The translations under genes were made by a program, and so were the position numbers. 64,000 nt of DNA. It comes from Bryum argenteum (Eukaryota; Streptophyta; Bryopsida; Bryales; Bryaceae). The stretch covers positions 29,292,758-29,356,757 of the forward strand of contig CM073323.1 of assembly GCA_037043015.1 (NCBI GenBank), given 5' to 3'. Position 1 is the stretch's first letter; every line of letters starts with the position of its first letter. Shown piece by piece: positions 22,185 to 35,000 of the stretch. The notes under the pieces are model-generated. The model did not search any database and was not told the origin of the DNA. It worked only from the letters and a program-made list of their open reading frames with translations.

Positions 22185-25100
22185 CAGGTGCGATTACGTC
22201 TGTCACAGCCTCGAGGGAGGGATTCTTAATCCTATAGCTGGGGGGATGACAGTAACGCACTTGCAGAAGCCAGTCTCACGGAGGATCGCTCGATCTTATT
22301 GCCAAGGGGCATGAAGCATAGTTACGTTCATTCGGAGCCTGAGTGTACGAGTTGATGGGTAGTTGTTTTTTTGCAGACTAGGCACGTCCATTACTCCGAA
22401 GCTCACGTACTGAATTGCAAATTACTTCGTACGCCTTCAGATAGTTCTGTTTAGAAGACTAGCTCGTCCTTTGAACCATGCTTGATGAGTAAAAACTTAC
22501 TAGTACTCAAGCTTCTCGAGAGTTTCTGTTATTCTCATGACTAAATGTACCGAAATTTAGGTGGAGCTTGCGCTAAAACACTGTTGACGTGCAATGGGTG
22601 AGTTGGTGTATTACTCGTGTAAGTGAAATTGGAATAGTATTCAGCTGTCTACTCCCTTTCTTCATTTCATCTGAATCTGACGAGCAGCTGAAAGGTATTC
22701 CTCTGTCGTGAACATCAATAGCGAATTCTTCATAAACGGCTACACGATGCACCTCACCACGCACTGTGATCAGCCTCAAAAATATGGGGACTTCCTCTAC
22801 TCCCTATGTATTGTGCACGTGCATGATCGACTTTTTGTTTGGATTGTTGTTGCTGACAATGCTGAGTGACACTTTTATAAAAATATCTTCATCCTTTAAC
22901 CCCTTAAGATCTAATAAAAAATCAAATAAAGTCATAATTAAACAAAACAGCCGTCTGCAATTTCGAGGGCCTAACTATTACTTTTGTGTTGGGATTTTAT
23001 TGGGTTCTCCGTGTGACATTTATTTAACTAATTATGGAAATATTGAAAAATTATGGACATTTTTACTCCAATAATTAGTATTGAAAAGCTTAAAATTAAA
23101 ACTCTAACAAATATTGGACTAAACTCCATATTAAACGAGAAAGAGTACATGAATATAATCAATTGATATTCATTTTGAATAAACCATTTTGATCTCATCC
23201 ATCCATCCTCCTTGGTAGCTGCCACAAACCTTTACGCAATACAAACGCAGAGAAGAAAAGCAGAATGTTACATGATCTATTACTGTTGTACATGTCTCCT
23301 AGGATCCCTGGGCCTCGTAGGCGGTAAAGGGTTAAGTTACACTTTGGATTTGAAGTCACCATGCCTCTTCTCATTAACAACTTTCAAATGTCATTACCCA
23401 TTCATATTTTGTCTCAATTAGACATATGAGGTGTTTTTTGGGCATAGAAACACTTAGATGTCAAAAAACACCTCATAAGCTTGATTTGGACAAAATATGA
23501 ATGAGTTATGACCATTTGAAAGTTGTTGATAGGATACTTTGACAGCCCTTGACTGCTCAAGCTTTTCTTATACTTCTACTATTGATAACCTAAATGTGCA
23601 CAAGTGGAAAAAGGGGTTTTGCCATCCTTACGTGATTTGATAAATAGTGTACTAGTTGGCATTTAGTGTACGATTATGTTACTACATCAAATGCCTTGTG
23701 ATAACCTCATATTATTTTATTGAAGATGGAATAAAGTGGCCTACTTGGACTCACGAGAAATAAGTCTTAATATTTAAACTATTGATTAGCAAATAGGCTT
23801 AGAATAATAATATACTATATTCAATGACATAAGAATGTAAAAACTTATGGATTAACCTATTGGAATGGAGAAGTTATCAATTTTGGAAAAGAGCCAAAAA
23901 TCTGGCAATGAGTTATATATAATTTTGAATACTTTTGAAAAGAATTGATAACTTACTCGAAAAGAATGTTTCATGCATAAGATAATAATCTTACAAAACA
24001 GTCGTTTTTATATGGAGAACAATATTTCAAATACTGTTTAGAAATAGTTAGAATGAAAAGTATTTTAGAATGAAAAAAAATTCAAAGATGAAAAACATTT
24101 TTTTAAATGTTGAAAATATAATTTTTAAAAATAAATAAACAAGTAAACAAATATATATCTTTTTTTTTTTTTTAAATTAGGCATGAAAACTAATAAATAA
24201 TTGAGTTGAAGAACTCAATTATTGGAATTTGACTTTGAAGATTTTACCTCATACATTTGTAGTGTAGAAACACGTAGATAGATAGATAGAAACTCTGGTC
24301 CCTTCTAAGGGGCCGGCACTAGACAAGGGGAAATTGGGACAATACCACTTCCCCCTTTCGAGGGTGGACACTTTAACTAAGCTAGTTTCTTGTGCCTTCA
24401 AAATACTTGACATAGTATTCTCCAAAGGGCTTTGAGGTACCCATACAACAAGGTCCAAGGACTCCCACCATAGTTGAGTGGACTATGGAGGTGAGCAGTA
24501 TGCTAGCATGGGGAATAGAAGTCAGGACCACCCCATTGCGGGCCATAAGCCCCAACGACCAGGCGTCCAAGACATGTGGTGCCTAAGTATAGAAACACCT
24601 AATAAACATCTTAGTTAAGAAAAATTATTGATTCTAATCCTGACATCTAAGCTGCTTGAAATATCAAAAAGCCATATCAGCTTTCTTGGTTCCCAGGGGT
24701 CAAGCTAACCGCTAACGTAACTGAATTATCTTAGAATGAAATCTTCAACAAATATGCAAGATACATACTCTTTCTTTTAAAAGAAAAAGTGATGATAATA
24801 ATTTAGAAAATTGAACAGACTCAAATGGTGGTACTAAGTCCCTCAGTTGAACAGACTCAAATGCCTTGGGTTTGCGTGGAGGCGAAAGTTGCTAGGCAAT
24901 CTCTGTATGCCTAAGCAGACCAGTTCAAGGCCAAGACCTAGGTACGGAGATGTCCTTCATCGGGAAGCCATCCTCTTGGTAGCTGCTCTGAGCCATTGCC
25001 CGTCTGTGTTGGCAACTGTTGCAAAGTTTGCAATTTGCCTGCCGGTCTCTTCTCGTTCTATCATAGCTCACACCTTTGCGCTCCTACTGTCGCAGCGTAG

Positions 25101-25587
25101 TGTTCAGAGCTCTTGGATCGCTCAGGTACTCGTCAGCTTTTGGGTTGCCCAAGTGTTGGTTTTTTGTTGAGGAGGGTTTAGGGGAGGATTTGTTGTGGCT
25201 TGAGGAGAGTGCGAGGATCTCGTGAAGGCTGGGTGCCATGTTTGATGTTGGGATTTTCGTTTCAGTCAATTGGTAAAGGTATGCATGCATATACCCTTCT
25301 AGATGTGCTGTACGTAAAATTGAAGGTACTTCCCCTGTGATACTCCCCAGGAATGCTGCAAAATGCCATGTATACCTAGAGCTAGGTTATTTTTATCTAC
25401 AGTCCAGTCGTGAAGAGAAAGCTAGTGAATCTCCTCTAGAGGGAATCATCCAAGATCTGCTTGTGTGAATTCTTTGAGTACATAGTAAGCAGGGATATGT
25501 CTGTCTGGGAGCATGCATGGAATTGGATACAAGTGTGATGTACGTGCTTTTCGATCTTTCGTCGCATCGAAGCGCTAGGGGAACGAC
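22185..25587. other. Intergenic between the GTPase and HET genes
   Basis: No gene is supported. It contains a foldback at 23376-23527 and an isolated right-end-like sequence of the TTAA element (AAGGGTTAAGTTAC near 23322-23335). The rest is AT-rich sequence with A/T runs (24161-24172) and a short TAGA repeat near 24277-24290. Confidence 0.4.
23376..23527. repeat. Imperfect inverted repeat (foldback) of about 150 bp
   Basis: The left arm begins AACAACTTTCAAATG and continues CATTCATATTTTGTC. The right arm contains GACAAAATATGAATG and ends CATTTGAAAGTTGTT. The loop is flanked by TGAGGTGTTTTTTG and CAAAAAACACCTCA, so the innermost stem is perfect for 14 bp. A small MITE or a hairpin precursor would both look like this. 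Confidence 0.8.
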
Positions 25588-27629
25588 ATGGAAAATCAGA
25601 CGGGCGAGAACAGCAGCAGCATACGAATGGAGTCACTGGTCTGCGAGGCCTGCTGGAGTGGACCCTTCGCTTCTGAATGTTTTCAACAAGCGACCGTAAG
25701 AAACCCTGAGGATTTGTCAGGCGGGTTTTCGTACACCACGACCTGGGGAAAGATCCAGAACTCAGCCGACGCAGGGTGCAATTGGTGCAACCTCCTTGCC
25801 TTTGTAAAGAGGACTCGGGCTCGAACTGATACTGCATCTGAGCTGCTGAAGGATGTGGTTGAAGTGCGGTTTTGTGTTGAGGTTGTGTCGAGGGAGGACA
25901 TGAGTGCGTTGCTGTTGTTCATCAACTCAGTACCAGCTGGTTCTTTTTATATTTATGCGGATCATGGTATATTCGTTGTCCATTGTTTAATTTATTTGTT
26001 GTAGGCCACCGGTGTAGGTTGGTGTTTGCCTCCTCCTCTTATTGAATCTCACAGCATGCATGGTGTCATTCTAGGTGATGAAGCAGCCAACTATATCGGC
26101 ACTGGAGAGTCTGTGCGCCCTAGTGTCTCCTTTGCAGACTACGGCGTGATTTCTGGGTGGATCAATACCTGTGCTGGTCACAAGTTCTGTCGAAAACAAG
26201 AGCAGGTCGTCCTCCCGACCCGAGTAATCGATTGTTCCCAGCCAGAAACACCGAGGCTCCTCATCACGAATGGTCTTCAAGGATTCTACGCAGCGCTCAG
26301 CTATGTGTGGGGAGGAAGACAGTCTCAGTGTACGACTACGGCGAATGTAGACTCCTACATCCAAGGAATCAATGTTTCACTTCCTCAAACCATCGTGGAT
26401 GCCATCGTGGCAACGCACAAACTGGGTCTCCGCTACCTCTGGGTTGATTCTCTATGCATTCTGCAGGATTCGGATGGCGACAAGTTAAACGAGATTGTAC
26501 AGATGCGCGCGATCTACGAAAATGCATTTGTCACAATAATAGCTGGATCTGCATATGGGGCTAATGAGGGGTTCTTACAGGATCAACAACCCGCTATTCG
26601 CCTGCCGTTTCAGTGTCCCGCTGGAATGGTTGGAAGCATGTTGGTGAAACGTAGACTTAATCTCGATGATAGATCGCTGGGAGAAAGTGACGGTGGGATC
26701 CACACACGTGCTTGGTGTTGCCAAGAAGGTATCCTATCACCTCGAGAAATCATTTTCAGCCGCCCCCTCCTGATCTTTCGATGTCGAACCATTGTTGCAA
26801 ATGTCGCTAGCGGCTATGTCATACCAACTCAGCCTCAGACAACGCTAACACATTTGTTGTTTCCAAGCAGTCCGAATGTTTCCCCATCAGATGATCAATT
26901 ATCCGGTCTCAGAACTCTTTGGGCACGAACTCTCTCAGACTATTCAGGTCGCGGGATGACCATGCCCTCAGACAAGCTTGTGGCAATCGCCGGTGTCGTG
27001 GAAGCCTTTCACCGAGTCTGGGGTGGCGATTGCATCGCAGGTTTGTGGAAGCAAACACTAATCGAAGACCTCTTGTGGAGACGCTACAGTGGCACTCTTT
27101 CCAAACGGCCGGAAAACTACCGTGCGCCCTCGTGGTCGTGGGCGGCTACTGATGGCAAAATACACACCCATAGAAACCATTTTATGCTAACCATTGAGTA
27201 TCAATGCGAGATTTTGGAATGCAAAACAACCCTCAAGAGCGACCGCCATCGATGGGGTGAAGTTTCTAACGGTATTCTCCGGATAAATGCCAAATTGAAG
27301 AAGGTAGTATGGAACCCCATCAACTGCAGCCTGGTCGAGCCAGGAAGCCTTTGGAATGGTACGGTGGGGACCCCGGCAGATCGTAGAATAAGGTCCGACG
27401 ATCAAGTATATCCAGACAGCGCAAACGAGGTGACGGAATCCTCTGGCGAGGTATGGCTTGTTCTTATGCAAATGACGAAGCATCCAAGCTCAGGACAAAC
27501 CCAGGTGGGTGGACTATTGTTGTGCCTGGTGATATGGAGGGTTGTTTTCGTCGGGTTGGGCTTCTTTCTTGTTTTTGTGTGCCAGACTGGTACGAGACAA
27601 CACCGAGACAGATAATTACAATCTTGTAA
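25588..27629 (+). CDS. HET (heterokaryon incompatibility) domain protein, fungal type
   Basis: Exon 1 is 25588-25966 and exon 2 starts at 26075. The 108-bp GT-AG intron has phase 1 and restores the frame exactly. The N-terminal region carries a CEAC and a CNWC motif. The HET domain runs from about residue 198: FYAALSYVWGG, then LGLRYLWVDSLCILQDSDGD, IYENAFVTIIAGSAYGANEGF and, near 337, RAWCCQEGILSPREIIFS. These are the conserved blocks of fungal HET proteins, which trigger cell death on allorecognition. The frame as read stops at 27615 after a hydrophobic tail. From about 27520 another frame gives a more family-like end (GCFRRVGLL to IITIL) and stops at 27627-27629, so a one-base indel or sequence error is likely. 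HET genes are rare in plants and known in bryophytes as probable acquisitions from fungi. Confidence 0.8.
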
Positions 27630-28572
27630 GCCATTTTCCTTCAGATGTTTTCCTTTTTAAGTGTTGTTGTGTACATACTAACAAGGTAGTTCTATGCTCT
27701 TGGTGGAATTCCTCTGAATTCCATCTCCGGGCATGCAATCGCGTTGTTGTATGACCACGAAATCGATCCACCACACTAGCCAGGACTGCAATAGGGTTGT
27801 CTAGAAGTAATCTGTAAAAGAAAAAATATAAATAGGAATATATGAGGAGAAAACAAGTACAGCTTATTAAATAATATTGTTCTCTTTTTTGATGTTATTT
27901 TGATATTGTGACTCGATTGATGAATCCACTCTTTGGCAATTTTTCCTTCAAAATCAAAATATTCATTTCAAGGATGATGCTGATGCCCATATTTTCAGAG
28001 GAATACTTCTCCAAACTCACCTTGGGCACAATGTGAGTGTCCGTGCAATTAAAACTTTTGCAAATAATAGGAAGTATCATCTTGGCAACAAATTTATAAA
28101 AAGTCGGATTGACTCACTTATTACTGAGAAATGGTGGAGTACGAACTTAACAACTGGTTCCTTTTATATATACTTTTTTTGTGAAATTGATTTACAAATG
28201 TTGAATTTGACGTTTTCCTCTTTCTATAAGTCTACTTGTAATCGTCACACACATTTCAAGACATTCACACAGTTCATTTCACACAGTTCACACAGTTGAT
28301 TTTTAATACCAATTCAAAATGACAGTTATACTGAGAAGATGGAATAACAACACGATCAATTCATATCGTGTCAGCCAGAACATGACCAAAGCAAGAAATC
28401 ATGGTTGAAGCACATCTGAGAATTGCAAATCATGTCCAATAACAGAAATGGCAGGCGCTTGCTTGATATCAATGAGGAGGTAAACAAATATACATACAAC
28501 TTGATTTAACTGCTGCTTCTTCGACTAAACATGGAATTGGTTAGGAGGAACATGTTGGTCGAAGCTGGATTG
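27630..28572. other. Intergenic, nothing recognised
   Basis: This is AT-rich sequence between the convergent HET and EamA genes. A short repeat of CACAGTTCA words occurs at 28260-28300. No gene is supported. Confidence 0.4.
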
Positions 28573-30862
28573 TCAAGGATCCAGGGGTAAGTCCGCATCT
28601 TCAACTCCATGCCCAACCTTGGAACTCGTCTCAATCTACAACAGCATATTGTTCTCGTCAAGCACAATACACCGGCCAAGCACAAGACGGTAGCTATCAT
28701 CCTTGGAGTTGTTTTGTTGCACTGCTTTGTTTGGTTCGATTTAGAAACGAGCAAAAGCTACAATTTTCGAACACTGACCACATAAATAATGCAAAGTCAT
28801 TTTCTATATACTGATACTTAGAACATTACCTTGCGCTGTTCACCGGCATAGTTCACCCACAGCGTCCCCAAGAGCAACAAGACTCCTCCAACACATGTCC
28901 ATATCCTGCAAGCACAACCATGAACAATTGATCTCACAAACAAAATTACGAGTAAATGATGCTTTATTCAGAAAGAAAAGTGCGGCTGGGGTGGCACTGA
29001 CCCTGGAGCTAAAGAAACGTGTAGAAGCCATCCCAAAGCTGTTCCAAGTGGTGGCTCCAAAGTAACGGCCATCGCAATGACAAGAGGAGATGAATATCGC
29101 AGAACTGCATTCAGCCCTGTGTGCCCCACGAAGCCTGGACCTAAGGCTAAATACAGAGTAGGTAGCCAATATTCTGCATGCCAGTTTCACACAACCATCA
29201 GTTATTCAGCAAGTGCTATCAACCACTGACTTGAATAAGTCCACACTACGCCGTTTCTATCCCTTTCTGGAAGTACATCACACTGATTGGAGAGGGCAGC
29301 CTTGGACACTCTCCATGTAGTCTAGTAGAAATGAACGAGATATGACTACGTGCTATGAATGATGTAGCCGCATTAGCACGCCCCTATGTAATTAAGGCAC
29401 AGTAATTTACCAGCTCTAAGCCAACTGAAAGGGCCGCAAATCTCTCCAGATGGAGACAAGGTCAGTCCTTCAAGTGCAATGGCTCCGAGTGCCAGCAAAA
29501 CGGCGGATATCGCCGTCACGGGGAATGCATACACATACAGCGGCATCCAGCCTGCCAGCAAGAGGGGCATCAGAGTACATGCCATACGCTTCCAAAAGAG
29601 GAGGCTATGAGATGCTTACACATACCTCGCAAGTGTCGTCCAGCGGAAATGTACACCACAAAAGCTACGGCCGCTGCGACGGCACTCAGGTCTCCCACCA
29701 GAGTGACCTCGTTGTCATTCTCCATTCGGGAGCCGGCTGCAATCACAACAGCACCTCCCATGCCTATCGCCACTCCGCTCAACTCTCCTCTTGATAAGGG
29801 CTGGCCCTGGAGCCACCCCATCACTGCCAGCACAATCGGCGGTGTCGAAACAAAGAGCAGACTGTGTGCCAGTGAAGTATGCGATAAAGACCATACCTGC
29901 AACATTCAATGAAAGGCTCATTTTCTCATTCGTTCAAAAGAGAGTGAGCACTGATGTGGTGATAAAGCCGCACCCAGAGCCCAAAATGGAGAGCCAGTGC
30001 CACGCCGCTGAACGCTATGATTGTCACATTCGTTGCCTCCAGCGTCCTCTCACGCGTCACTCTTGGCAGACGCAGCCATTGCCACAGAAAGCCCGGCAGT
30101 AAAATGAAAGAAGTTGCTTGAAGCCGCCAACCTGCATTCGTGATAGGCGCCGCTCCTACCATGCCCTTGGTCACCTGATGAACACATCATGCCACCAAAT
30201 CCTCATAGCTGAACATCTTCGTAATCAAAGCTCATACTACGTTTGCAAGGTAGGTGTAGCTCACAACAGCAGTGTTACATTCAATCCATATCATCCTTGA
30301 CATGCCTGGGCCATGTATTAGTGAGCCAACTCTTCAGTAACTCCAATTTCAAGGGTGACAGCTACATCTAAGCAAGAGAAATCGAAACCCTAGACATCAA
30401 AACGAAGGATGGGAATAGGATGACATACTGCTCCAGCGGAAGACACGGCCAGCACTGCCAACACGAGAACGGGTCCTACAAACCATGGTTTGGAATCTGC
30501 GTCCTCTTCTGCATATCCACACCCTCCCTTTCTCAATTCCCGACAAGCCTGGAGGTTAAAAGGATCAGACCAGGAGTGTAAATATAAAGTGGGGCTGTGT
30601 TGAATCAGACCACACCCATCGCAGTGCACCCCTCACTTGCATTTGTTGCACTTGCATTTACTTATTAGTAGTAACTAATAAGATGGGTGTTCGGGGAAAT
30701 TACAGAGAGCTTGAACTTCTCAAAATTGGTTGACGAATCGCACGCACCTGAGTAATTTGTTTCTTTCCGCACTAGAGGCGACGTCACCTCTGAACCATCT
30801 TCAATTGCAGCGGAAATCTGGTCGCGATTGGGAATCAGAGGGTCGGCGATTGCTCCATCCAT
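28573..30862 (-). CDS. EamA/DMT-family membrane transporter, eight exons
   Basis: The eight exons, 5' to 3' on the minus strand, are 30862-30704, 30548-30429, 30174-29974, 29896-29626, 29551-29411, 29173-29002, 28905-28830 and 28635-28573. They sum to 1,203 nt (400 residues), and every junction is GT-AG with matching phase. The N-terminal ~80 residues are hydrophilic (MDGAIADPLIPNRDQ). About ten hydrophobic segments follow, in two EamA halves: VGPVLVLAVLAVSSAGA, LPGFLWQWL, a conserved LWVWSLSHTSLAHSLLF across an exon junction, GVAIGMGGAVVIAAGS, then AFPVTAISAVLLALGAIALEG, ALGPGFVGHTGLNAVL and GGVLLLLGTLWVNYAGE. The second-half motif GPGFVGHTGLN is the classical EamA signature. The substrate is unknown; drug/metabolite exporters of this fold move small organic compounds across plasma or organelle membranes. 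The gene lies tail-to-tail with the HET gene. Confidence 0.85.
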
Positions 30863-31105
30863 GACGAACCCCGGGTACAAGTGAGTTACAACATCCGCCC
30901 GCTATCTAGAATTCAATCAGAAGTATGATTCTTCTTCGCAACTCAGCTGCTAGGAGGAAATGATGCACGCAATTCAAGATGGGGGTGGAGATATTCAGAA
31001 ACGGACAAGCGGGCCTCTCACACTCACAACATTCTCTCACTTCGAATTCCAGGTCACGAATTAGTTCATCCAATTTGTTTGTTTTCGCTTGTTGTTTGAG
31101 TACTG
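30863..31105. other. Upstream region of the EamA gene
   Basis: This short spacer separates the start of the EamA gene from the photolyase relic. No promoter element is clear. Confidence 0.4.
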
Positions 31106-31341
31106 TTAATGGAATACTGTTTGCACGTTTGGCTTGAGAGGTGGGTAAACGGCTGCGGATTTGAGCTTTTCGGGTCTAGGGTTCTTTTTCTTGGCCCAGA
31201 CCTTAGGTGGCCCTTTCACACGAGTTTCGGGCAGCTGAGCCGGGCTGACCAAACGGACGGACTTGTGCGGACTAACGGACGGGGCGACGGGGCACTGCAT
31301 TCTCACAACAAGAGGTCCGCTCGCCGACAAATTCAAGTCAT

Positions 31342-32042
31342 CTTTGCCTTCGTAGGATGGCAGCAGCAGTGACAGAGTCTCGCCCCCTGGATGCGGAGAA
31401 AACTCCTGTAAGATCATCAAACATGAGCATTGATGATCCTCAAAAGTGGTTTCCGATACCCAAGTACAGTCGCTAAAACAGAGTTACTCAATTTCCAGGT
31501 AACAAGTTTTACAAACCTCATCCAAATTTGTGTAGCCCAGTTCTTTAAGAGTCGGAACCGCAACAAGATCTACATCCTTTATTTCTTCCGAGGGGCTTGG
31601 TATCAGCAATGGAGCATCCAGTGGTGCTGGCGGTGTCCCGATCACTTTGGAAAAGGATTGATACGTAATAGGTGTGGTCCCATTGTTCTGATGTCCCAGC
31701 AAGCCAGTTTAGTATTCCTCTTAAGTAGAGTGAAGAATAGCAAACGTCTCATGTGTTACTGAAGGATGGCTGGAGTTAGTACCTTCAGTATCGTTTCAGC
31801 AGGATTGAATAAGGTGTGGCTAACAGGGGCGAAAACCTCAACACCGCTCTTAAGCGCTAGCTTCTGCAAAAGCCAGACAAGTAATCAAAATGAGTCTTAT
31901 TATCGAGGTAGACCCCGCAATGGCTTGCTTCCATTTGTGAAAGAAGAGTTAACCGCATGAGAGAGCGAGACTGCACCTTAATTTGACCATCACGATCTTG
32001 AGCGTATGGCTCCGTGTCATACTCAAAGCACAGCTCGTTGAT
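31342..32042 (-). pseudogene. Truncated (6-4) photolyase/cryptochrome fragment
   Basis: Four exons with intact splice sites and phase 0 junctions are visible: 32042-31977 (INELCFEYDTEPYAQDRDG), 31863-31783 (GVEVFAPVSHTLFNPAETI), 31687-31517 (GTTPITYQSFSKVIGTPP, VPTLKELGYTNLDE) and the start of a fourth at 31405 (EFSPHPGGETLSLLL). The order and wording match the N-terminal alpha/beta antenna domain of plant (6-4) photolyase (UVR3 type) and the start of its linker. Homology fades at about 31350. The first ~80 residues and the entire FAD-binding C-terminal domain are missing here, so it cannot encode a working repair enzyme. Well-kept codons and splice sites suggest a recent partial duplication. 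The 3' limit is approximate. Confidence 0.75.
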
Positions 32043-35000
32043 CTGCCACTGTAGATCCAAGCCAACGACGTAGACGTCAAAAAATGGCTTCAAAACATTC
32101 TCCCTCACTAAATCTGCCTAAGCTCGCTCATATCGAAGTAACAAGCTTCACTTCGTCCAATCATCACTTCACTCTTTGGCTTTCGAAATCTGAGACTCGT
32201 CCGTCGACCCTGCAACCTCGTCCGTCGACTCCCGTCATTCCTCGTCGGTAGGCGTCCGTCGGACAGACCCTAAACCTTCGGAAACGCCTGCCCGGCGCAA
32301 ACGTGCAAGGGCAAACGGTACACAAGCGCGCGCCCGCGATCTGCGATTTGAGTGGTTAAAAAGACCCATTCTAAACCCGTTATTTCCTAAAATCGAACGC
32401 CTAAATGTATTCAGGCAACATTTCCGTCCCAAAATCGAAGGCGTGCAAATAGTATTCCATATACAGGTGCTCCCTTCCAGTTTACAGTCGGGTATTTACC
32501 ACCTGTTAACGAATTTCCCTTACAGAGAGATTCTTTTTGAAAAGTTTGAAAATCTTTCAGAGAGAATGTTTATTTTAAGATTGAAAATTAAATGTGAACT
32601 CAAAAATGATCCCATTTGAGAAACTGTAAAGTGTTTTGGAATGATATTGGAGTGTTTTATAGTATTATGGTAAATAATTAATTAATTAATTAACTTTCAT
32701 TCTACAAGTTACAAGTACTTCATACACCATCTACCATTGACTACTCTTACTTCTTGCTTCAATTACAAAGTACATTTTCAATGGCAAATTTGTGATGAGC
32801 TTCTAAAGTTGTTCATTAGAATACTTAAGTGCAAACTTGAATGATAAAAAAAAAAATCATCTTTTGAATTCTTTGGTTTGGAGTGGTTCTTAATGTGTTC
32901 CCAATCAACACTCAAGGTGGAAAATAATTATTTGTTTGAACTTGGCAAGAATACTAGAAGGATTTGAGCTTGACAATGGGATCATGTGAGATATCACTCT
33001 AATAGCCTCCAACCATCCTTCATGTCCTTGGAGGACATTTGTAGTAGTGTGGAAGGCCTTCACATGATTTAAGAAAAGTTTACTAGTCATTGGAAGTTAT
33101 CAAGAAATTCGTCTAAGGCCAAGTAACAAACTAGAAATATATCAGTACTTCATAATTGAAGCAAGAAGTAAGAGTAGTACTTCATAATTGAAGCAAGAAG
33201 TAAGAGTAGTACTTCATAATTGAAGCAAGAAGTAAGAGTAGTCAACGGGAAATGTTGTATGCTCCATATTTGGAATCCCCAATACAAAAGTCGCCTTCAC
33301 TAAATTGATTGTCGTTAATTCATACTTCATTGTATGGGTCTGAAATTTTCACTACTCAAGATAGACTTGATTTGGACCCAACCCAAGTGATTTCATCAAA
33401 TACGGAGTCCGGATGAAGTAGTTATGGGTCTTCAGAGTTTATGCCCTTCATCATAAATGTAGTTTTACGACACTAGGGACGTATAGGGGTTAAACACCTG
33501 AGATGTTAGCTTTACTCACGGAGTTTTCAAACAGAAGGCATGTTTTACCATAGCAAGCCAATTATGCAAAATTAAATTTTGTTTTTTTGGATTTTCTTTG
33601 AACAAATACAATTTTAGGATGAATACTAACAACTTTGTATTTGGATCCAAATACTTTTGCTATTGCTATTGGCAACGGTGCTTCTACAATGAAAAAAGTG
33701 ATAATATGGATGATAATTGAGGAGCTATATCTCCTTTATCCACTGTTGGATTTCAACCTTTGTTTCTTGGGACCTCATCTAATTTTAGTCTAGTCTTAGA
33801 GGTAGAAACCTCAATTCAATCAAAAGTGTTTTTAAGATAAGGCAAGAATTTGAGTGCAAGGGGTGTAGAATTCGACCATATTTCGTTTGTAAATTTTTTG
33901 ACAATTTTCACCATTGCAAGGCTATTATTTGAACCAAGAATTTTTTTTGTGAACTATTTTGGTACAAGAGTGTTGTTGAGATAAAGTTGAACAACTTCCT
34001 AGTTGGTGACTGTTTCATTGCAATAGGTTTGTAAGTAGCGTTTTCACTTCATAGTAAAAATGATGAAAATTTGTGATCTTCTTCAAGTGCTACTATGTTA
34101 CAATCTCGCAATCTACAAGGCCTCATGACTCCAAATTTTATCCCCATGATGTAAAATAAGTATGTTACAAGATTGTACGGTTGAGATCTAATAGCTTACC
34201 TTCATTTTCATCTATGACGCTTTGGAGAAACTTGTGTTTCTAGGCTCCAAACCCCTCTTGAGCATTTAAGAGTTCAGTGCCACATGCCTAAGATTCGTAT
34301 TATTTCATGTTGAACATAGTTACTTGAATAAACATAATACATTTCTTATATTTGCACAAGAATTCAAGCACACTTTGCAAAGTTGTCTAGAATAAATTCG
34401 TGAATCATCTTCTGAGCCCAAAGAATAACCATCTTTTTTGGAAGATATATTTCTGCCTAAATAACATGATCTTCACTTTTTTTTGAGATATTTTTATTAA
34501 GCTAAAAAAAAAAAGGAAAATTAGAAACAAATTTGGGTTTTTCTCCAAACCTCTTGTGCTTTTGAATTATGAGTCAAGGTTCATAATGAATCATGAACAG
34601 CTTATATTTCCAATGGGCAACAATGAGTAGACCCCCCAGACGCTCGATGATTAGAATGAAAGACAATCATCTCTAATGCCCAGTATGTCCACATAGAATC
34701 TAAAAAAGGGATTCACATGTTCAGCAAACGATTCATCAGTCATGAAAAGCGTAATGAATCCAACGAAGCTTCGTTCTGGTCAGCAAGCTCATCATTGATT
34801 CTAAAAGTTGGTAGAACAACCTCAGACTTCAAGAACATATTGAAGACGTTAGCAATTGAATGGTACGTCAAGCAATAATATAGATAGGGGAACAATTAAG
34901 TTCATTGTTTGAAAGTTATCCCAAAAGTAACCTAAATACTTACCCAACTGTGAACCAACAATAAGCAAATTTGAAAATTACACTCGTTTCCATATGCACA

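Noticed and set aside
24249..25290. Frames upstream of the HET gene
   Set aside because: No recognisable domain. The stretch is treated as intergenic or promoter.
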